Source: Lachnospiraceae bacterium (lineage in GTDB: Bacteria > Bacillota > Clostridia > Lachnospirales > Lachnospiraceae). From it: a DNA stretch of 64,000 nt. The stretch is from positions 34,860 to 98,859 of the forward strand of contig JAILFK010000032.1 in the NCBI GenBank assembly GCA_024697595.1, in the 5' to 3' direction. A program made the translations under genes and the position numbers. Below, piece by piece: positions 48,437 to 58,429 of this stretch. Every line of letters begins with the position of its first letter. Positions within the stretch are counted from its first letter, which is position 1. Below the pieces are notes generated by a model, which was given only the letters and a program-made list of their open reading frames with translations, had not been told where the DNA came from and ran no database searches.

Positions 48437-51094
48437 CTACATTAGATCGGCTCCAAACCCAAACATATCATCAAGCTCGCTTTCATCAAACACATTATTA
48501 ACTTGTGTTCTGGATTCTTTGGAGCCTTTAATAAATTCTTCTTCATCTTGATCTGGTTCTGTAATAATATTGTCAGCGTTTTTATATTCCGCTTTGGTAT
48601 ATCCAAATGTACTTGTTATATCTGTATCGGTTATGTCAGAATCATCATAATACTTAATACCTGTTTCAGCTTCATCTTCTTCACCAACTTCAACCTCATT
48701 ATTTTTTACTATTACAGATTCATCCATTGACACTAAATCATTATCATCATTAATATCAGCATCTGGTCTTTTTTCATTTAGGACTTTATACAAGAGATCC
48801 AGAGCTTTGTCTTTAACTTGTTCTTTTAGTTCAACAAATTTTGACATATCTGGCACAAAGCCTTTTAGCTTATCTTCTACTTGCTTTATAGTATTCTCTT
48901 TTCTCTCGTTATATATTTCTTCTAAAGTCTTGCCCTTGGCAGCCTGCTCTTTGGCTAGTCGATTTGCTTCTCTCTTCTTAAACTGTTTTTTCTCTTCTTT
49001 TTCAGCTTTCTCTTCTGCATAATCTTTAATGTAACATTCTTGCAGTTCATTTATATCTGCTTTTGCAATATCAAACCAGTTGAAATCTTTTTCATGCTTT
49101 ATATCAGCTTCCCTTGCAGCCTTTATTTCATCCCACCACTTAGGTTCATGGAAATATGTTACTTTTTTATATAAATATTCTTGCTCATTTTCAAAGATTT
49201 CTTTACCTGCAGGATATTCAGAGAAATTAACCTTTTTTAACAACTTGAATGGTGCATACGCAGTAAATACTAAAACGCCTTGTCTTCCATGTCCTTTCAT
49301 TCGCATTACTTCATCGGATGTTAAAACCGTTCTTGCCTGAACATTGAGAGATCCACCAGATGACATAGTTGATGGGTTAATTACTCCATTACCAGATATA
49401 TTTGAGCGCTCCGCATATCCTGTCTTTTCTCCTGTTTTTGATGCCCAATATTCTCCGTTAAATTTATGATCATTTACACCTAATACTACTTGTGTATCAC
49501 AATTTGACAATATACTTTCCCATACATGCCCTGGATACTTTTCAATAAGCTGTCCAAGGTCTTGGCTTACTATGGTTAGAGATATTCCCTGTGAGCGTAC
49601 CAATGATATTAGCTTTACGAAATTTGGTATTGTTCCTATACTTGGGAACTCATCTAAGAAGAAATCTACTGGTCGTCTTTTAATATGCTTCTTTGCGTAA
49701 CGACATAGTTTATAAAATGATAGCGAAAAGAACATTGATGCTACTGCGTCATATCTGTCACTTTCTGTATCTGTAATGATGTAATACACACACTGCTCTT
49801 TCATCGGCAGCTCTAAATCAATGTCATTATGCCCTAATACATTTCCCAGAATAGAGTCATTTAATATATAAAGTCTTGTTCCAACATCCATAAACACACT
49901 ATCTCTTGCTCCATCTGGTGCTGTCATAAATATATTCCACTGTTTTCTTGCGGGGTGTGTTGCCGGAAGTGGTTCAACCAAACGCTGCAATTTGTTAAAT
50001 ACTGCTGAACCTTTTTGGCTATCATTTATTGGATTTCCGTTTGAATCTCTTTCTATTGTAGCCAAGCTTTCTTGATCTGGCTCAGTCAACAAACGATATA
50101 CTCCTGCCAATGTTTTATCTTTCACATCATCAACAAGTGATACATAAAGAAGTCCAAATGTTGTTAATGCTAATCCTCCATTTGTCCAGAAGTCTTTTTT
50201 TGTGTTAGCATCACCTTCTGAATTTGCTATCAATATTCCTGCAACTGTTTGAGCCATTGCTTCATCACGACCAATCAGTGTTACAAAATTTACTCCATCT
50301 GATACTATCGGATCAACTAGATTAAGTACTGCTACTTTTGCCCCATGCTTTTCAGCAAACACATGAGTCATATTATAGATTTCGCCTTTTGGATCTGTGA
50401 TAAATACTGATTTACCAGCTCGTATTGCGTTACAAACATTCGGATAAATAAATCTGAATGTTTTTCCGCAGCCACTTGGCCCTGCCACATATGTATGTGG
50501 TCCTGTCTCTCCACCTTTTTCTTTATCTAATTTTTCTACAACCTTCGTTATCTTACTATTATCCTGTTTTCCACTCTTTCCAATTTCTGCTTTCTCTTCA
50601 AATTCAGTTCCTAGCACATATCCTTTACTTTTTTCTATCGGAGTTCTTTGATAATAGTAACCAAATTCTGCTTCTGTCATTTCATGAGCAGTTCCTAATG
50701 TTCCTTCTTCTGTATCAATTGCATTTAATTCTTCATCAATATTTTGTTTAGTTACAACCTGCTTTAGCTTCCAAAAATACCATATTATATAGATCAATCC
50801 AGCCAACATTAATGTTATGACTAACCGTCCATTTTCATATCCTAATCCGTACATCACTGCTCTTACAAAATCTGTTATTAGATTTGAATTATTTGACAGG
50901 TATGCATCTGTTACTTTTTCAGCTCCTAATATTGAATAGCCATTAAGCAATACTCCAATTCCAAATGCCTGCAGCATTCTTTTTCTTCTTAATGGTTTCC
51001 CTTCCTCTCGCCATTTATTTATTCTTGTTTGCGCAATTTTTGCTGACAAATTATACTGGCTTGCATAGTCAATAAAAAATTTATCTATATACAT
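48437..51094 (-). CDS. VirD4/TraG-type coupling protein
   Basis: 885 aa. Two transmembrane helices near the N-terminus (about 45-62 and 100-118), Walker A GPSGCGKT at ~208-215, TDPKGE, then Walker B FFLDEFPSIG near 480 and SQDLGQL. This is the T4CP plan: an inner-membrane hexameric ATPase that hands the relaxosome to the transfer channel. The C-terminal ~230 residues are highly charged, an extension likely used to bind substrates. Translation follows the 255-aa gene by 2 nt. Confidence 0.93.
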   Translation of the reverse strand: MYIDKFFIDYASQYNLSAKIAQTRINKWREEGKPLRRKRMLQAFGIGVLLNGYSILGAEKVTDAYLSNNSNLITDFVRAVMYGLGYENGRLVITLMLAGLIYIIWYFWKLKQVVTKQNIDEELNAIDTEEGTLGTAHEMTEAEFGYYYQRTPIEKSKGYVLGTEFEEKAEIGKSGKQDNSKITKVVEKLDKEKGGETGPHTYVAGPSGCGKTFRFIYPNVCNAIRAGKSVFITDPKGEIYNMTHVFAEKHGAKVAVLNLVDPIVSDGVNFVTLIGRDEAMAQTVAGILIANSEGDANTKKDFWTNGGLALTTFGLLYVSLVDDVKDKTLAGVYRLLTEPDQESLATIERDSNGNPINDSQKGSAVFNKLQRLVEPLPATHPARKQWNIFMTAPDGARDSVFMDVGTRLYILNDSILGNVLGHNDIDLELPMKEQCVYYIITDTESDRYDAVASMFFSLSFYKLCRYAKKHIKRRPVDFFLDEFPSIGTIPNFVKLISLVRSQGISLTIVSQDLGQLIEKYPGHVWESILSNCDTQVVLGVNDHKFNGEYWASKTGEKTGYAERSNISGNGVINPSTMSSGGSLNVQARTVLTSDEVMRMKGHGRQGVLVFTAYAPFKLLKKVNFSEYPAGKEIFENEQEYLYKKVTYFHEPKWWDEIKAAREADIKHEKDFNWFDIAKADINELQECYIKDYAEEKAEKEEKKQFKKREANRLAKEQAAKGKTLEEIYNERKENTIKQVEDKLKGFVPDMSKFVELKEQVKDKALDLLYKVLNEKRPDADINDDNDLVSMDESVIVKNNEVEVGEEDEAETGIKYYDDSDITDTDITSTFGYTKAEYKNADNIITEPDQDEEEFIKGSKESRTQVNNVFDESELDDMFGFGADLM

Positions 51095-51096
51095 AT

Positions 51097-51864
51097 TTAT
51101 TCCTCCACGATTGCTATATAGCTGGTACGATAATCTTTTGCTTGATTGACTTTTACATACACGGGCGAGCTAAACCACTCTGCTTCAAATGATTGGGTTT
51201 GAGTATTTATATTTTCTACCGGTATTTCTGGCTGTGGTATTTCTTCTTCTGTTCCTGCAGGAGCTGCAGCTTCACTTATATTTGTCTGAATTGTCGTTGA
51301 CTGTGGCTCGCCAAATACGCCTACTATTTCCTCATATGTAGCATTTTCATTATAAGAATTATTACTCATTTTATAATTACTTCTACTATCTGTTCCTACG
51401 CCCCACACTATACAATTATCAATATCTTCTGGCATTTCTGTAGCATATGCTTTTACTAGAAACCATGCATCTGTATTCCTTTTATCAGATGTTACCCGTA
51501 CATTACACTTACCTTCATTTACAACTATTTCTTTTTGAGCATCTGCTTTAGCTGTATATTCCCATTTATCATACTTAACATCTTCTTCGCGAATTCCTAC
51601 ACCTGCTTTTACTTCTCCTAATGTAGTTTTTCCTAGCGTGATCAGAAAACCATTTACTGTTACCTGGTATGATTTTTTACTTGTATATGGTGTCGTAATA
51701 TCATCGCTCTCATTAGCAATTTCTTCATCAATTTCTTCTTGTGTTTCTTTTTGTTCACTTGTCTTTTTTGGTTTATGCATACTTACTAGCTCCAAAATAA
51801 CAATCAGTAAAGCAGCTGCTATCACTCCTGCTATTTTTAATTTCTTTTTTAATCCTTGTGTCAT
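51097..51864 (-). CDS. Single-pass extracytoplasmic protein of the transfer operon
   Basis: 255 aa. One N-terminal membrane helix (about 9-27), an acidic linker, a beta-rich domain (YQVTVNGFLITLGKTTLGEVKAG..) and a Pro/Gln-rich tail. It may be a structural envelope partner of the channel. No lipobox. Between the winged-helix protein and VirD4. Confidence 0.7.
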   Translation of the reverse strand: MTQGLKKKLKIAGVIAAALLIVILELVSMHKPKKTSEQKETQEEIDEEIANESDDITTPYTSKKSYQVTVNGFLITLGKTTLGEVKAGVGIREEDVKYDKWEYTAKADAQKEIVVNEGKCNVRVTSDKRNTDAWFLVKAYATEMPEDIDNCIVWGVGTDSRSNYKMSNNSYNENATYEEIVGVFGEPQSTTIQTNISEAAAPAGTEEEIPQPEIPVENINTQTQSFEAEWFSSPVYVKVNQAKDYRTSYIAIVEE

Positions 51865-51880
51865 AGCATTTCCTTTCTTG

Positions 51881-53053
51881 TTAGAATTTTATCAAGCCTA
51901 ACCATTTATTTATTTCTTCTGTTTCTATTTCTACATTATCTGGCAGCTCTAATTCGTTTAATGCGTCTGCCAGCTCTTTAAAACAATGAATTACAAAGTC
52001 CTTTTCTGGATACAAACTTGATGCACTTAAAAACATTTTTATCTTTGTCAATTCTCCGGCAAACGCCTGAATATGATATGCATTATCTTCATATCCATCA
52101 CATTTGATTGACAAGCTATTATGGTATGGTTTATAGCCTTTTTCTTTAGCAAAGATTTGAGATATTTCTCTTTCATCCTCATACACAATCAAATCAAGTT
52201 GCGCTTCGCCTTCTTCGCTTTTTGTTATACAATATGTTTTCGAGTGCCATCCGTCTAGCATTGTCTTGTATGCTTTCTTCCATCGTCCAGCCTCTTCTAT
52301 TCTGATACTCCATGTGCTATACATTAAGCTATCTATTTTACTGTAATCATTTACTACAAATATTCTCTCGGTTTCGTTTTTTAATTCATCTATTCCTCGA
52401 ATCTTATTAATAAACAAATGCATTACGCTCTCTGGATAGCTATGAATTGACATTCGCTCTTTACTTCCTATATCATAGACAGCTATACTTTTTTCTGGCA
52501 TTGATATGATACCTGTCATTGTTGAAAAAGCCGTACTCTCTATTTCGTCTTCTATCTTATAATCATTATTTTCTAATTCCTTTTTTATATACCTACTGAT
52601 TAAATAATATCCCTGTTCACTTTTTGACAAGTCCTTTGGATATTCATTTATCTTTAGTCCTATGTTATACATAAGGGCTACTATCTCACTGGCACTTAGG
52701 CGTTTTGTATTTTTCTCTACTGTCTGGCCATATGTGATCTGCCGATACCCTTCTTTATAATCTTCTTTTGTTCCACTTACATATCTTCCATATTCTTCAT
52801 ATTTACTATTAGGGTTACACAAGGTATACCTCATTTTTTCTCTGGTTCTTTTTCTCTTTTGATTCTCACTTTTTATTCTCGTTTGGTTCTTATCTATCCA
52901 TCCGTATTCTTTCATTTGATTTACAGCATTATAAAATGTTCCCGTTTTTCCTCTTCGGATGATATTCATTGCTCCTATACTTATCTCTCCATATACAGAC
53001 AGACAATCAAGAATCTCTCTTTTTACTCTTGACCGCTTTGTGATTTTCGCCAT
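51881..53053 (-). CDS. Winged-helix, replication-relaxation-like protein
   Basis: 390 aa. The N-terminal ~70 residues (REILDCLSVYGEISIGAMNIIRRGKTGTFYNAVNQMKEYGWIDK) form a winged helix as in the 'replication-relaxation' family of Gram-positive plasmids and ICEs. The remaining 300 residues contain a nuclease-like alpha/beta region (YCITKSEEGEAQLDLIVYEDE) and a helical end. It lies next to the candidate origin at 53054-53491, so DNA binding there is likely. It could act in replication initiation or transfer control. Confidence 0.72.
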   Translation of the reverse strand: MAKITKRSRVKREILDCLSVYGEISIGAMNIIRRGKTGTFYNAVNQMKEYGWIDKNQTRIKSENQKRKRTREKMRYTLCNPNSKYEEYGRYVSGTKEDYKEGYRQITYGQTVEKNTKRLSASEIVALMYNIGLKINEYPKDLSKSEQGYYLISRYIKKELENNDYKIEDEIESTAFSTMTGIISMPEKSIAVYDIGSKERMSIHSYPESVMHLFINKIRGIDELKNETERIFVVNDYSKIDSLMYSTWSIRIEEAGRWKKAYKTMLDGWHSKTYCITKSEEGEAQLDLIVYEDEREISQIFAKEKGYKPYHNSLSIKCDGYEDNAYHIQAFAGELTKIKMFLSASSLYPEKDFVIHCFKELADALNELELPDNVEIETEEINKWLGLIKF

Positions 53054-53491
53054 TTATTTTTTCATTCCTCCTTTCTGTTTTCTATCTCTTTTGATTTCTA
53101 TTTTGATTTCTAATTTCTTTTCTTGCTTTGTTGTATGCTGATTGTTACCTTGTCTTTTTACATTTTGATTTTTGTTTTTTTCTCTTTTGTTTTTTATGTC
53201 TTGAGCATACAAGGTTGCTTGCACACTTTATATGTTAAGGTTTTCTTTTTCTTTTTTATTTAGCCTGTGCTTTATGCACTCGCTAACTTCTCTGCAACCC
53301 TAGTGAACTCAACTTTTCAAAAAATCCTATAAAATCAGCTGATTTTTAACTTTTTTCTTGTGGTTTTTGTAGTAACATAAGTGGACTACCCCTCTGTTAT
53401 ACTTATTACTACATAACCCACATCATAGTGCCTAAATATTACTACATAATCCCATGTCGTTTGCCCCATTTATTACTACGAAAATCAGCAT
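53054..53491. other. Candidate origin region with iteron-like repeats
   Basis: A 438-bp gap with no gene. It has a T-rich run (53085-53200, minus strand A-rich), a TTATGCACT DnaA-box-like 9-mer (one mismatch) and three direct copies of ATTACTAC at 53405, 53438 and 53472, spaced 33 and 34 bp, plus an opposed TTACTAC (as GTAGTAA near 53370). The ~3-helical-turn spacing fits initiator or relaxosome binding. An oriV, oriT or autoregulatory region are all possible. Confidence 0.5.
53405..53480. repeat. Three iteron-like direct repeats
   Basis: ATTACTACATAACCC, ATTACTACATAATCCC and ATTACTACGAAAATC start at 53405, 53438 and 53472. The first two match over about 12 bp. Confidence 0.6.
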
Positions 53492-54253
53492 TTAGAAGTC
53501 GAAATTTTCCATAATTCTCTCAAAATCATTAAGATTATTTTTAGATTTTTGCTTCTCAAACTCACAAATCCATGTCGAGAAATCGGTTACTGGAACAAGA
53601 AAAATCTCAGTAAAATTCTTCTCATCTGGTATTGCCATTGAAACCCTTTTTACTCGTTCTGGATTATCTCCACCAAAAACAAAATAATGCGATACTGCAT
53701 CAGAGATTGGCTTCTCCATATAATTGTCTGTATCTCTTCGATAGATTTTTTTATCAATGTAATGATGAACAAAAATCATATAACAGCTTTCAAATATTTT
53801 TAATTTTTCTTCACCAAAAATCCTTTTCATATTGTCATAAAAAATTGACTGAACTTCTCTGGCATATTCTGTATACGAGTAACTACAGGAACGAATATGA
53901 GGGCATCTATGATTTGATACAATTTGAACAACATTATCAGCTGTTATTTTTGCGTCAAACGAAAGGCCATTTGTGTCAGCTTTTGTTTTTTTCTTTCCAC
54001 CTACTGCCTTAGACATTACCTCTTGATACAAACCTGCTGGATCAGTTGTGACAGACACATACTCTTCTAACCGACGAGCATTCTTTCGTAGCACTTCTGA
54101 ATAATCCGCAAAAAGTGAACCGATTATTTTTATCTCTTGATTAAGAGCTGCTTCATCATACGATTCTAATTTACTTTCCATATCTCGGATAAAATCCAAT
54201 GTACTATTCAAATCAGTCTTTAATAGTTTAAAAGTCTTTTTTATCTCTTCCAT
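53492..54253 (-). CDS. Hypothetical protein of the transfer operon (253 aa)
   Basis: A coiled-coil N-terminal half (residues ~1-85, Glu/Leu-rich helices) followed by an alpha/beta domain with HRCPHIRSCSYSYTEYAREV and VHHYIDKKIYRRDTDNYMEKPI. The latter Asp/Lys-rich segment faintly recalls Holliday-junction resolvase motifs (RusA-like DxxN), but this is weak. It follows the winged-helix 199-aa gene by 3 nt. Likely an auxiliary transfer or replication factor. Confidence 0.65.
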   Translation of the reverse strand: MEEIKKTFKLLKTDLNSTLDFIRDMESKLESYDEAALNQEIKIIGSLFADYSEVLRKNARRLEEYVSVTTDPAGLYQEVMSKAVGGKKKTKADTNGLSFDAKITADNVVQIVSNHRCPHIRSCSYSYTEYAREVQSIFYDNMKRIFGEEKLKIFESCYMIFVHHYIDKKIYRRDTDNYMEKPISDAVSHYFVFGGDNPERVKRVSMAIPDEKNFTEIFLVPVTDFSTWICEFEKQKSKNNLNDFERIMENFDF

Positions 54254-54256
54254 GAA

Positions 54257-54856
54257 TTAATCCTCTTTGGGTGTGATATATGTAACTGCTGGCACCTTTT
54301 TAAACGAAATTCCATCATCAGCTTTATAATCTACTAGCGCAAACGCATATGGATAAGATATTTTCTCTTTTGGAAATTGTTTGATCTCTTCCTTATTTTT
54401 TATAATAAAAATATATCGAATATTCTGCTGAACACAATCAAGTGTTTCAATATATTGTTTTTCTACCAAATCTGCATATGAACTCGCGGTTTCATTAGAT
54501 GAAGGAGCTATAATTTCAAAAATCTTATGACTATTGTTAATATACCCAACGCTTGCCGGAGCATTAGGCTTATATATTTTTTCTAGCTTAATATTTGTGT
54601 TTCTAATAACATCACATAGGACATTTAACGAATCTATTGTATTTTTATATGCTTTCTCTCTAGGCGTAGCTAGTAACAATTTCTTATCTGCAGACCAGAA
54701 AACATATCTATTTTGCACCAGTTTTGTGATAGCCTTTTCTGTGGCTGAAACTGACGCCCCTTTATATTCTTTTAAAATCGTTACAATATGATTACGCTGC
54801 GCACATCGCAATTCTTGTATAATATCGTAAATGTCTTTTTCAATACCTGTTATCAT
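54257..54856 (-). CDS. Winged-helix protein, first gene of the transfer operon
   Basis: 199 aa. N-terminal winged helix (IYDIIQELRCAQRNHIVTILKEYKGASVSATEKAITKLVQNRYVFW), then an alpha/beta domain related in order to the 390-aa protein, with YIFIIKNKEEIKQFPKE. Possibly a regulator of the transfer operon or a partner of the 390-aa protein; the two share a wing and a size pattern. Start after AGAGAGGG. Confidence 0.65.
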   Translation of the reverse strand: MITGIEKDIYDIIQELRCAQRNHIVTILKEYKGASVSATEKAITKLVQNRYVFWSADKKLLLATPREKAYKNTIDSLNVLCDVIRNTNIKLEKIYKPNAPASVGYINNSHKIFEIIAPSSNETASSYADLVEKQYIETLDCVQQNIRYIFIIKNKEEIKQFPKEKISYPYAFALVDYKADDGISFKKVPAVTYITPKED

Positions 54857-54877
54857 AATTTACCCTCTCTTTCTAAA

Positions 54878-54915
54878 AAACTATTCTCATTTTATCATAT
54901 ACGATTTCGATTTTA
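54878..54915 (-). promoter_or_regulatory. Probable transfer-operon promoter
   Basis: TTGGCT, 17-bp spacer, TGATAA (minus sense), ~45 bp upstream of the 199-aa gene. The match is moderate. Confidence 0.4.
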
Positions 54916-54961
54916 GCCAATTTCTGTAAAATAGTTATACTATTTGGTAAAAAATCGGCGC

Positions 54962-54993
54962 AAAAATACGCCCCTTGTATTCCAAGGAGCGTA
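54962..54993 (-). terminator. Terminator after virB4
   Basis: ATACGCTCCTTG / CAAGGGGCGTAT stem followed by TTTTT on the minus strand, 5 nt after the VirB4 stop. Confidence 0.85.
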
Positions 54994-54997
54994 TAGC

Positions 54998-57595
54998 TTA
55001 GATTTCGTGATATAGTTCTTTTAATTTTCTTGTATCTGTTTCGAACAATTTATGCCAAGGTCGTGGTGCCTGTATCAATATCCTTAACTTATCATTACCA
55101 GCAAACAGCATTGCTTGTCCTTGCGACAGATTTGATATTATCCTTTTATCTGATTCAGTGAGATACACTATTTTTGATAGTTCATCTACCTGCTTCTTTT
55201 CTAAGCCAAGGAAAAACTTGATTTTTGCGTTGTCGGCGATAGATGCTCCATATTCATTACTCAACAAATCATCAACCTTTTGCGTAGCTGAAATTACTGA
55301 ACATCCATAACCTCTGGCAATTCTGTATATTTCGTCTACATACTGCGAAGCATACTGATTAGCCATCATTTTCCAAACCTCATCCATCAAAAACATACAG
55401 TTTTCAGTAATATCTGCTTTAATAGTATCATAACAATAATCTATTGCCAGAAATGCAAATGGCGCCAACATTCTTGCCCCAGCTCTTGATACTGAAAAAA
55501 CTGTAAACTTATTGGAAAGATCCACATTAGTTTGACCGTTCATATTTGACGCATCACCATTTACATATACATTGATTATTTTAGCAATTCTTCTCGAAAG
55601 AATTGGATCATCACATGCTCTGTAATAGAAATCCTCCATTATAGGCATTGGCTTTAGTATCTTTTTCTCTTTATCTGCATATACAGAATCATTATCAGCT
55701 GTTATGCCAAAGTATTCATACATTTTAGTTAAGCAGGTCGAAATAGATGCTTCTTCTTCATCATCCATTTTATCTTTTGACATATTCAACTGAATAAAGG
55801 TTATGACCTGGTGTATTTTTTTTGAAAGAAGAGATTCTGATTCTTCTTCGATTACTACAGATTCTCTTGGTGGTTTAATTGCCAAAATATTAATACAATC
55901 TTTAGAGGATGGGGCCAAGTCTATATATTGTCCTCCGATTGCTTGAATCAAAGCTCTAGCCCATTCATGCCCCTTCTCTGGCAAGATACAAAATACTGGT
56001 ATTCCTTTTAATCTGTACGAATATGCAAGCAGCATTAGCAAAAATGATTTTCCCGAACCGGTGGTAGCGCAAACAATAGCATTAGCATTTGAAAATCGTT
56101 TTCTATCAAACGGATCAAAAATCACAAGTGAACCAGAACTTTGTTCTATTCCAAGGCATATTCCTTCATCAGAATACAATGAAAATGCTGTAAACATGTA
56201 TGTTGATGCCAAGGATGACGAAAAGAAGTTTCTTTTAGCCTTGTTAAACAATGGCTTTTGAATATCCAATAGTGGCAAACTCATTTTAAAAGCTTGTTCT
56301 TGATACATTAAACAATCTTCTACTCGAATGTCTTTCGATTCAAGAGATTGTTTGATTTCTCTTTTCTTTTTTTGAAGCTCTTTCAAAGATTCATTCATTA
56401 TGGTTATCTGAATATATGTATCAAACAAATCCTCATTACTATCTGCCATTCTTGAACGAATATTTTTTGCTGTTTCAGCAATCTGATGAAGCTTCTCTGA
56501 ATCCTCTTGTGTTCTAAATGTATCCCTAGCCTGAGAATTTCTTAATGTCTTAACTCGCCCAGCTTCCTTTATGGTTTTTCCTCTATCTCTTTTAATAGTA
56601 AACATATTTATTACAACATCTTCACCATGTCTGGTAAATTCTTCAAACCAACCAATACTGACAAGTGGCTTATATCCGTCTGAACGAACATATAAATATG
56701 TTATATACATTCCATCACTTACTACATAATTTGAATGAGTAAAATCTAATCCTCGTGGTGCTAAATACATTCTGTCATCAATAGCTGAATAATCACATTC
56801 GGTTTTATTATTTAGCGAAAGCATAAAATTATCTTTAGCAATTCTGTCTATCCTGTCTTTTAACTTTTCTGTTTTTGAGGATTTTGGATTAAGCGCTCTA
56901 TAAATCATATCTGCAGCAAACTGTGCATCATTATGTTCAATAACTTGATTCCCCATCGTATTAAAAAATGAGTTAATAGTATTCTCTACAGCATACATTT
57001 CAGCGTATATTTCGGCTTTATCTGGGCTTTTATAGCCATCAACGCCCTCGTATTCATATATAATATAAAAACGCTTTTTAAGGGCCTCCTGCTTTGTTGT
57101 ATAGCGAATATGCTGTATCAGTTCTTCACCCCTTGCTCTTACCTTTTCATTTGCTTCATTATCAAGACTTTGCTTCATTTTTAATATAATATTCGAAGCA
57201 TCAGCCTTTGTCGTTTCTACTCTAAACTGCAATTTTATTGGTGCTATCTTAAGCCACGAGTAAAAATTTGATAGAATATCCATTTGTTCATCTACAGCTC
57301 TCATCAAAAAAGTAATAGGTTCAATCTCAACGATCTTAATGTATCTATCATCGTATGTTTCGATTATGCCACCTTTTATGGATTTGATGTTTAGCCAATC
57401 ATTAGAATACAGCTTTAAAGACTCTATATCATCATCTGTTAAAGTTCCCTTTTCTAACTTTGCCATCATTGGTTCTTTTAATTTGATTCGGTCACTTATC
57501 GCCAGATCGTTTAACGCTTGTTCAAGCTGCTCTTTTTTGGATTCATCTATTTTGATTTCCTGCTTTTTCTTTTTGGGTAACTTGATTTTTTTCAA
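54998..57595 (-). CDS. VirB4-type conjugation ATPase
   Basis: 865 aa with a TTG start after AAGGAAG. The N-terminal ~430 residues form the CagE/TrbE/VirB4 domain (IKIVEIEPITFLMRAVDEQ..FVE). The ATPase module has Walker A ATTGSGKS (~509-516) and Walker B FLMDEVWKMM near 737. VirB4 drives assembly and operation of the type IV secretion channel at the cytoplasmic membrane. It has its own promoter and a strong terminator, apart from the virD4 operon. Length is slightly above the family norm. Confidence 0.93.
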   Translation of the reverse strand: MKKIKLPKKKKQEIKIDESKKEQLEQALNDLAISDRIKLKEPMMAKLEKGTLTDDDIESLKLYSNDWLNIKSIKGGIIETYDDRYIKIVEIEPITFLMRAVDEQMDILSNFYSWLKIAPIKLQFRVETTKADASNIILKMKQSLDNEANEKVRARGEELIQHIRYTTKQEALKKRFYIIYEYEGVDGYKSPDKAEIYAEMYAVENTINSFFNTMGNQVIEHNDAQFAADMIYRALNPKSSKTEKLKDRIDRIAKDNFMLSLNNKTECDYSAIDDRMYLAPRGLDFTHSNYVVSDGMYITYLYVRSDGYKPLVSIGWFEEFTRHGEDVVINMFTIKRDRGKTIKEAGRVKTLRNSQARDTFRTQEDSEKLHQIAETAKNIRSRMADSNEDLFDTYIQITIMNESLKELQKKKREIKQSLESKDIRVEDCLMYQEQAFKMSLPLLDIQKPLFNKAKRNFFSSSLASTYMFTAFSLYSDEGICLGIEQSSGSLVIFDPFDRKRFSNANAIVCATTGSGKSFLLMLLAYSYRLKGIPVFCILPEKGHEWARALIQAIGGQYIDLAPSSKDCINILAIKPPRESVVIEEESESLLSKKIHQVITFIQLNMSKDKMDDEEEASISTCLTKMYEYFGITADNDSVYADKEKKILKPMPIMEDFYYRACDDPILSRRIAKIINVYVNGDASNMNGQTNVDLSNKFTVFSVSRAGARMLAPFAFLAIDYCYDTIKADITENCMFLMDEVWKMMANQYASQYVDEIYRIARGYGCSVISATQKVDDLLSNEYGASIADNAKIKFFLGLEKKQVDELSKIVYLTESDKRIISNLSQGQAMLFAGNDKLRILIQAPRPWHKLFETDTRKLKELYHEI

Positions 57596-57627
57596 AACAC
57601 ATCTTCCTTTCGATTGATTTAATACTT

Positions 57628-57637
57628 ATTATAGCAA
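57628..57637 (-). promoter_or_regulatory. Extended -10 promoter of virB4
   Basis: TTTGCTATAAT lies 35 bp before the TTG start; -35 poor. Confidence 0.45.
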
Positions 57638-57762
57638 ACCAATTTTTGTGTTTTGATGGTTTTGAGAAATATTTTTTAGAATTTTTACGAAATGTGTCGG
57701 ATATGGTATAACAGCACTAAGGCAATACCGATAGACGGTTTAGTCTCTGGCTATGTGATTAT

Positions 57763-57800
57763 AAAAAAGAGATCTTATTCCGAAGAATAAAATCCCTTTT
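57763..57800 (-). terminator. Terminator after the GNAT gene
   Basis: AAAAGGGATTTTATTC / GAATAAGATCTCTTTTT imperfect 15-bp stem with a UUCG loop, then TTTATAA. Confidence 0.8.
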
Positions 57801-57850
57801 AGAGTTATTGGTTGTTTATGAATTTAATTTTTAAAATATAGCTATCTTAA

Positions 57851-58429
57851 TTACAATGGCATATACATAAAAATGCAACTTCTATCATACCGAGGCTTGA
57901 TGCGTTTATGCACCTGCCGTTCAATTGAATTAGGTAGACGAGAAAAGCCGATTTCATTATAATGCTTAATTAGTTTATCATGTGGAAGTGCAAAAATATA
58001 TAATAATTTAACACCAACGATAGATGCTGCGTTTTTAACGATAGGAAGAATAAATGTTTTGATAATATAATTACCAATTCCTTTCGCTTCAGGGTGCTTT
58101 TTTATATATGAACCATTCACAGCAAAATTTGCCAATTCAACACTTGGAATTGTATCAAAAGCAATTCTAAATAATCGCCTTATTTCATTAAAAGAAACAA
58201 ACCCCGCTTTTAATGAAAAATAAGCAACTATCTCATCAGTTTCACTATCCAACACAATATAAGTTCGAGCCGTATTCGAAGACTCGTCTTTTCGAGCAAC
58301 CTTTTGGATATAAGTCACAAGGAAACCAGAATTTAAATTTGTTCCAGTGAATCCAGAAAAGTTATCATTGCAATCATTAATATGAATGCAATAAAATGAT
58401 TCATTGTATATTACCGCATTATTTCTCAT
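57851..58429 (-). CDS. GNAT-family acetyltransferase, probable toxin
   Basis: 192 aa. GNAT core: strand..VELANFAVNGSYIKK, acetyl-CoA loop EAKGIGNYIIKTFILP (R/QxxGxG/A-like) and end motif KHYNEIGFSRL. TacT-type toxins of this size acetylate charged tRNAs. The ATG overlaps the stop of the upstream small gene (ATGA), as in type II toxin-antitoxin pairs. A plain acetyltransferase remains possible. Confidence 0.75.
   Translation of the reverse strand: MRNNAVIYNESFYCIHINDCNDNFSGFTGTNLNSGFLVTYIQKVARKDESSNTARTYIVLDSETDEIVAYFSLKAGFVSFNEIRRLFRIAFDTIPSVELANFAVNGSYIKKHPEAKGIGNYIIKTFILPIVKNAASIVGVKLLYIFALPHDKLIKHYNEIGFSRLPNSIERQVHKRIKPRYDRSCIFMYMPL

Noticed and set aside
53492..54253. The 253-aa protein as a Holliday-junction resolvase
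   Set aside because: Only a loose Asp/Lys pattern (YRRDTDNYMEKP) supports it and no complete active site is visible.
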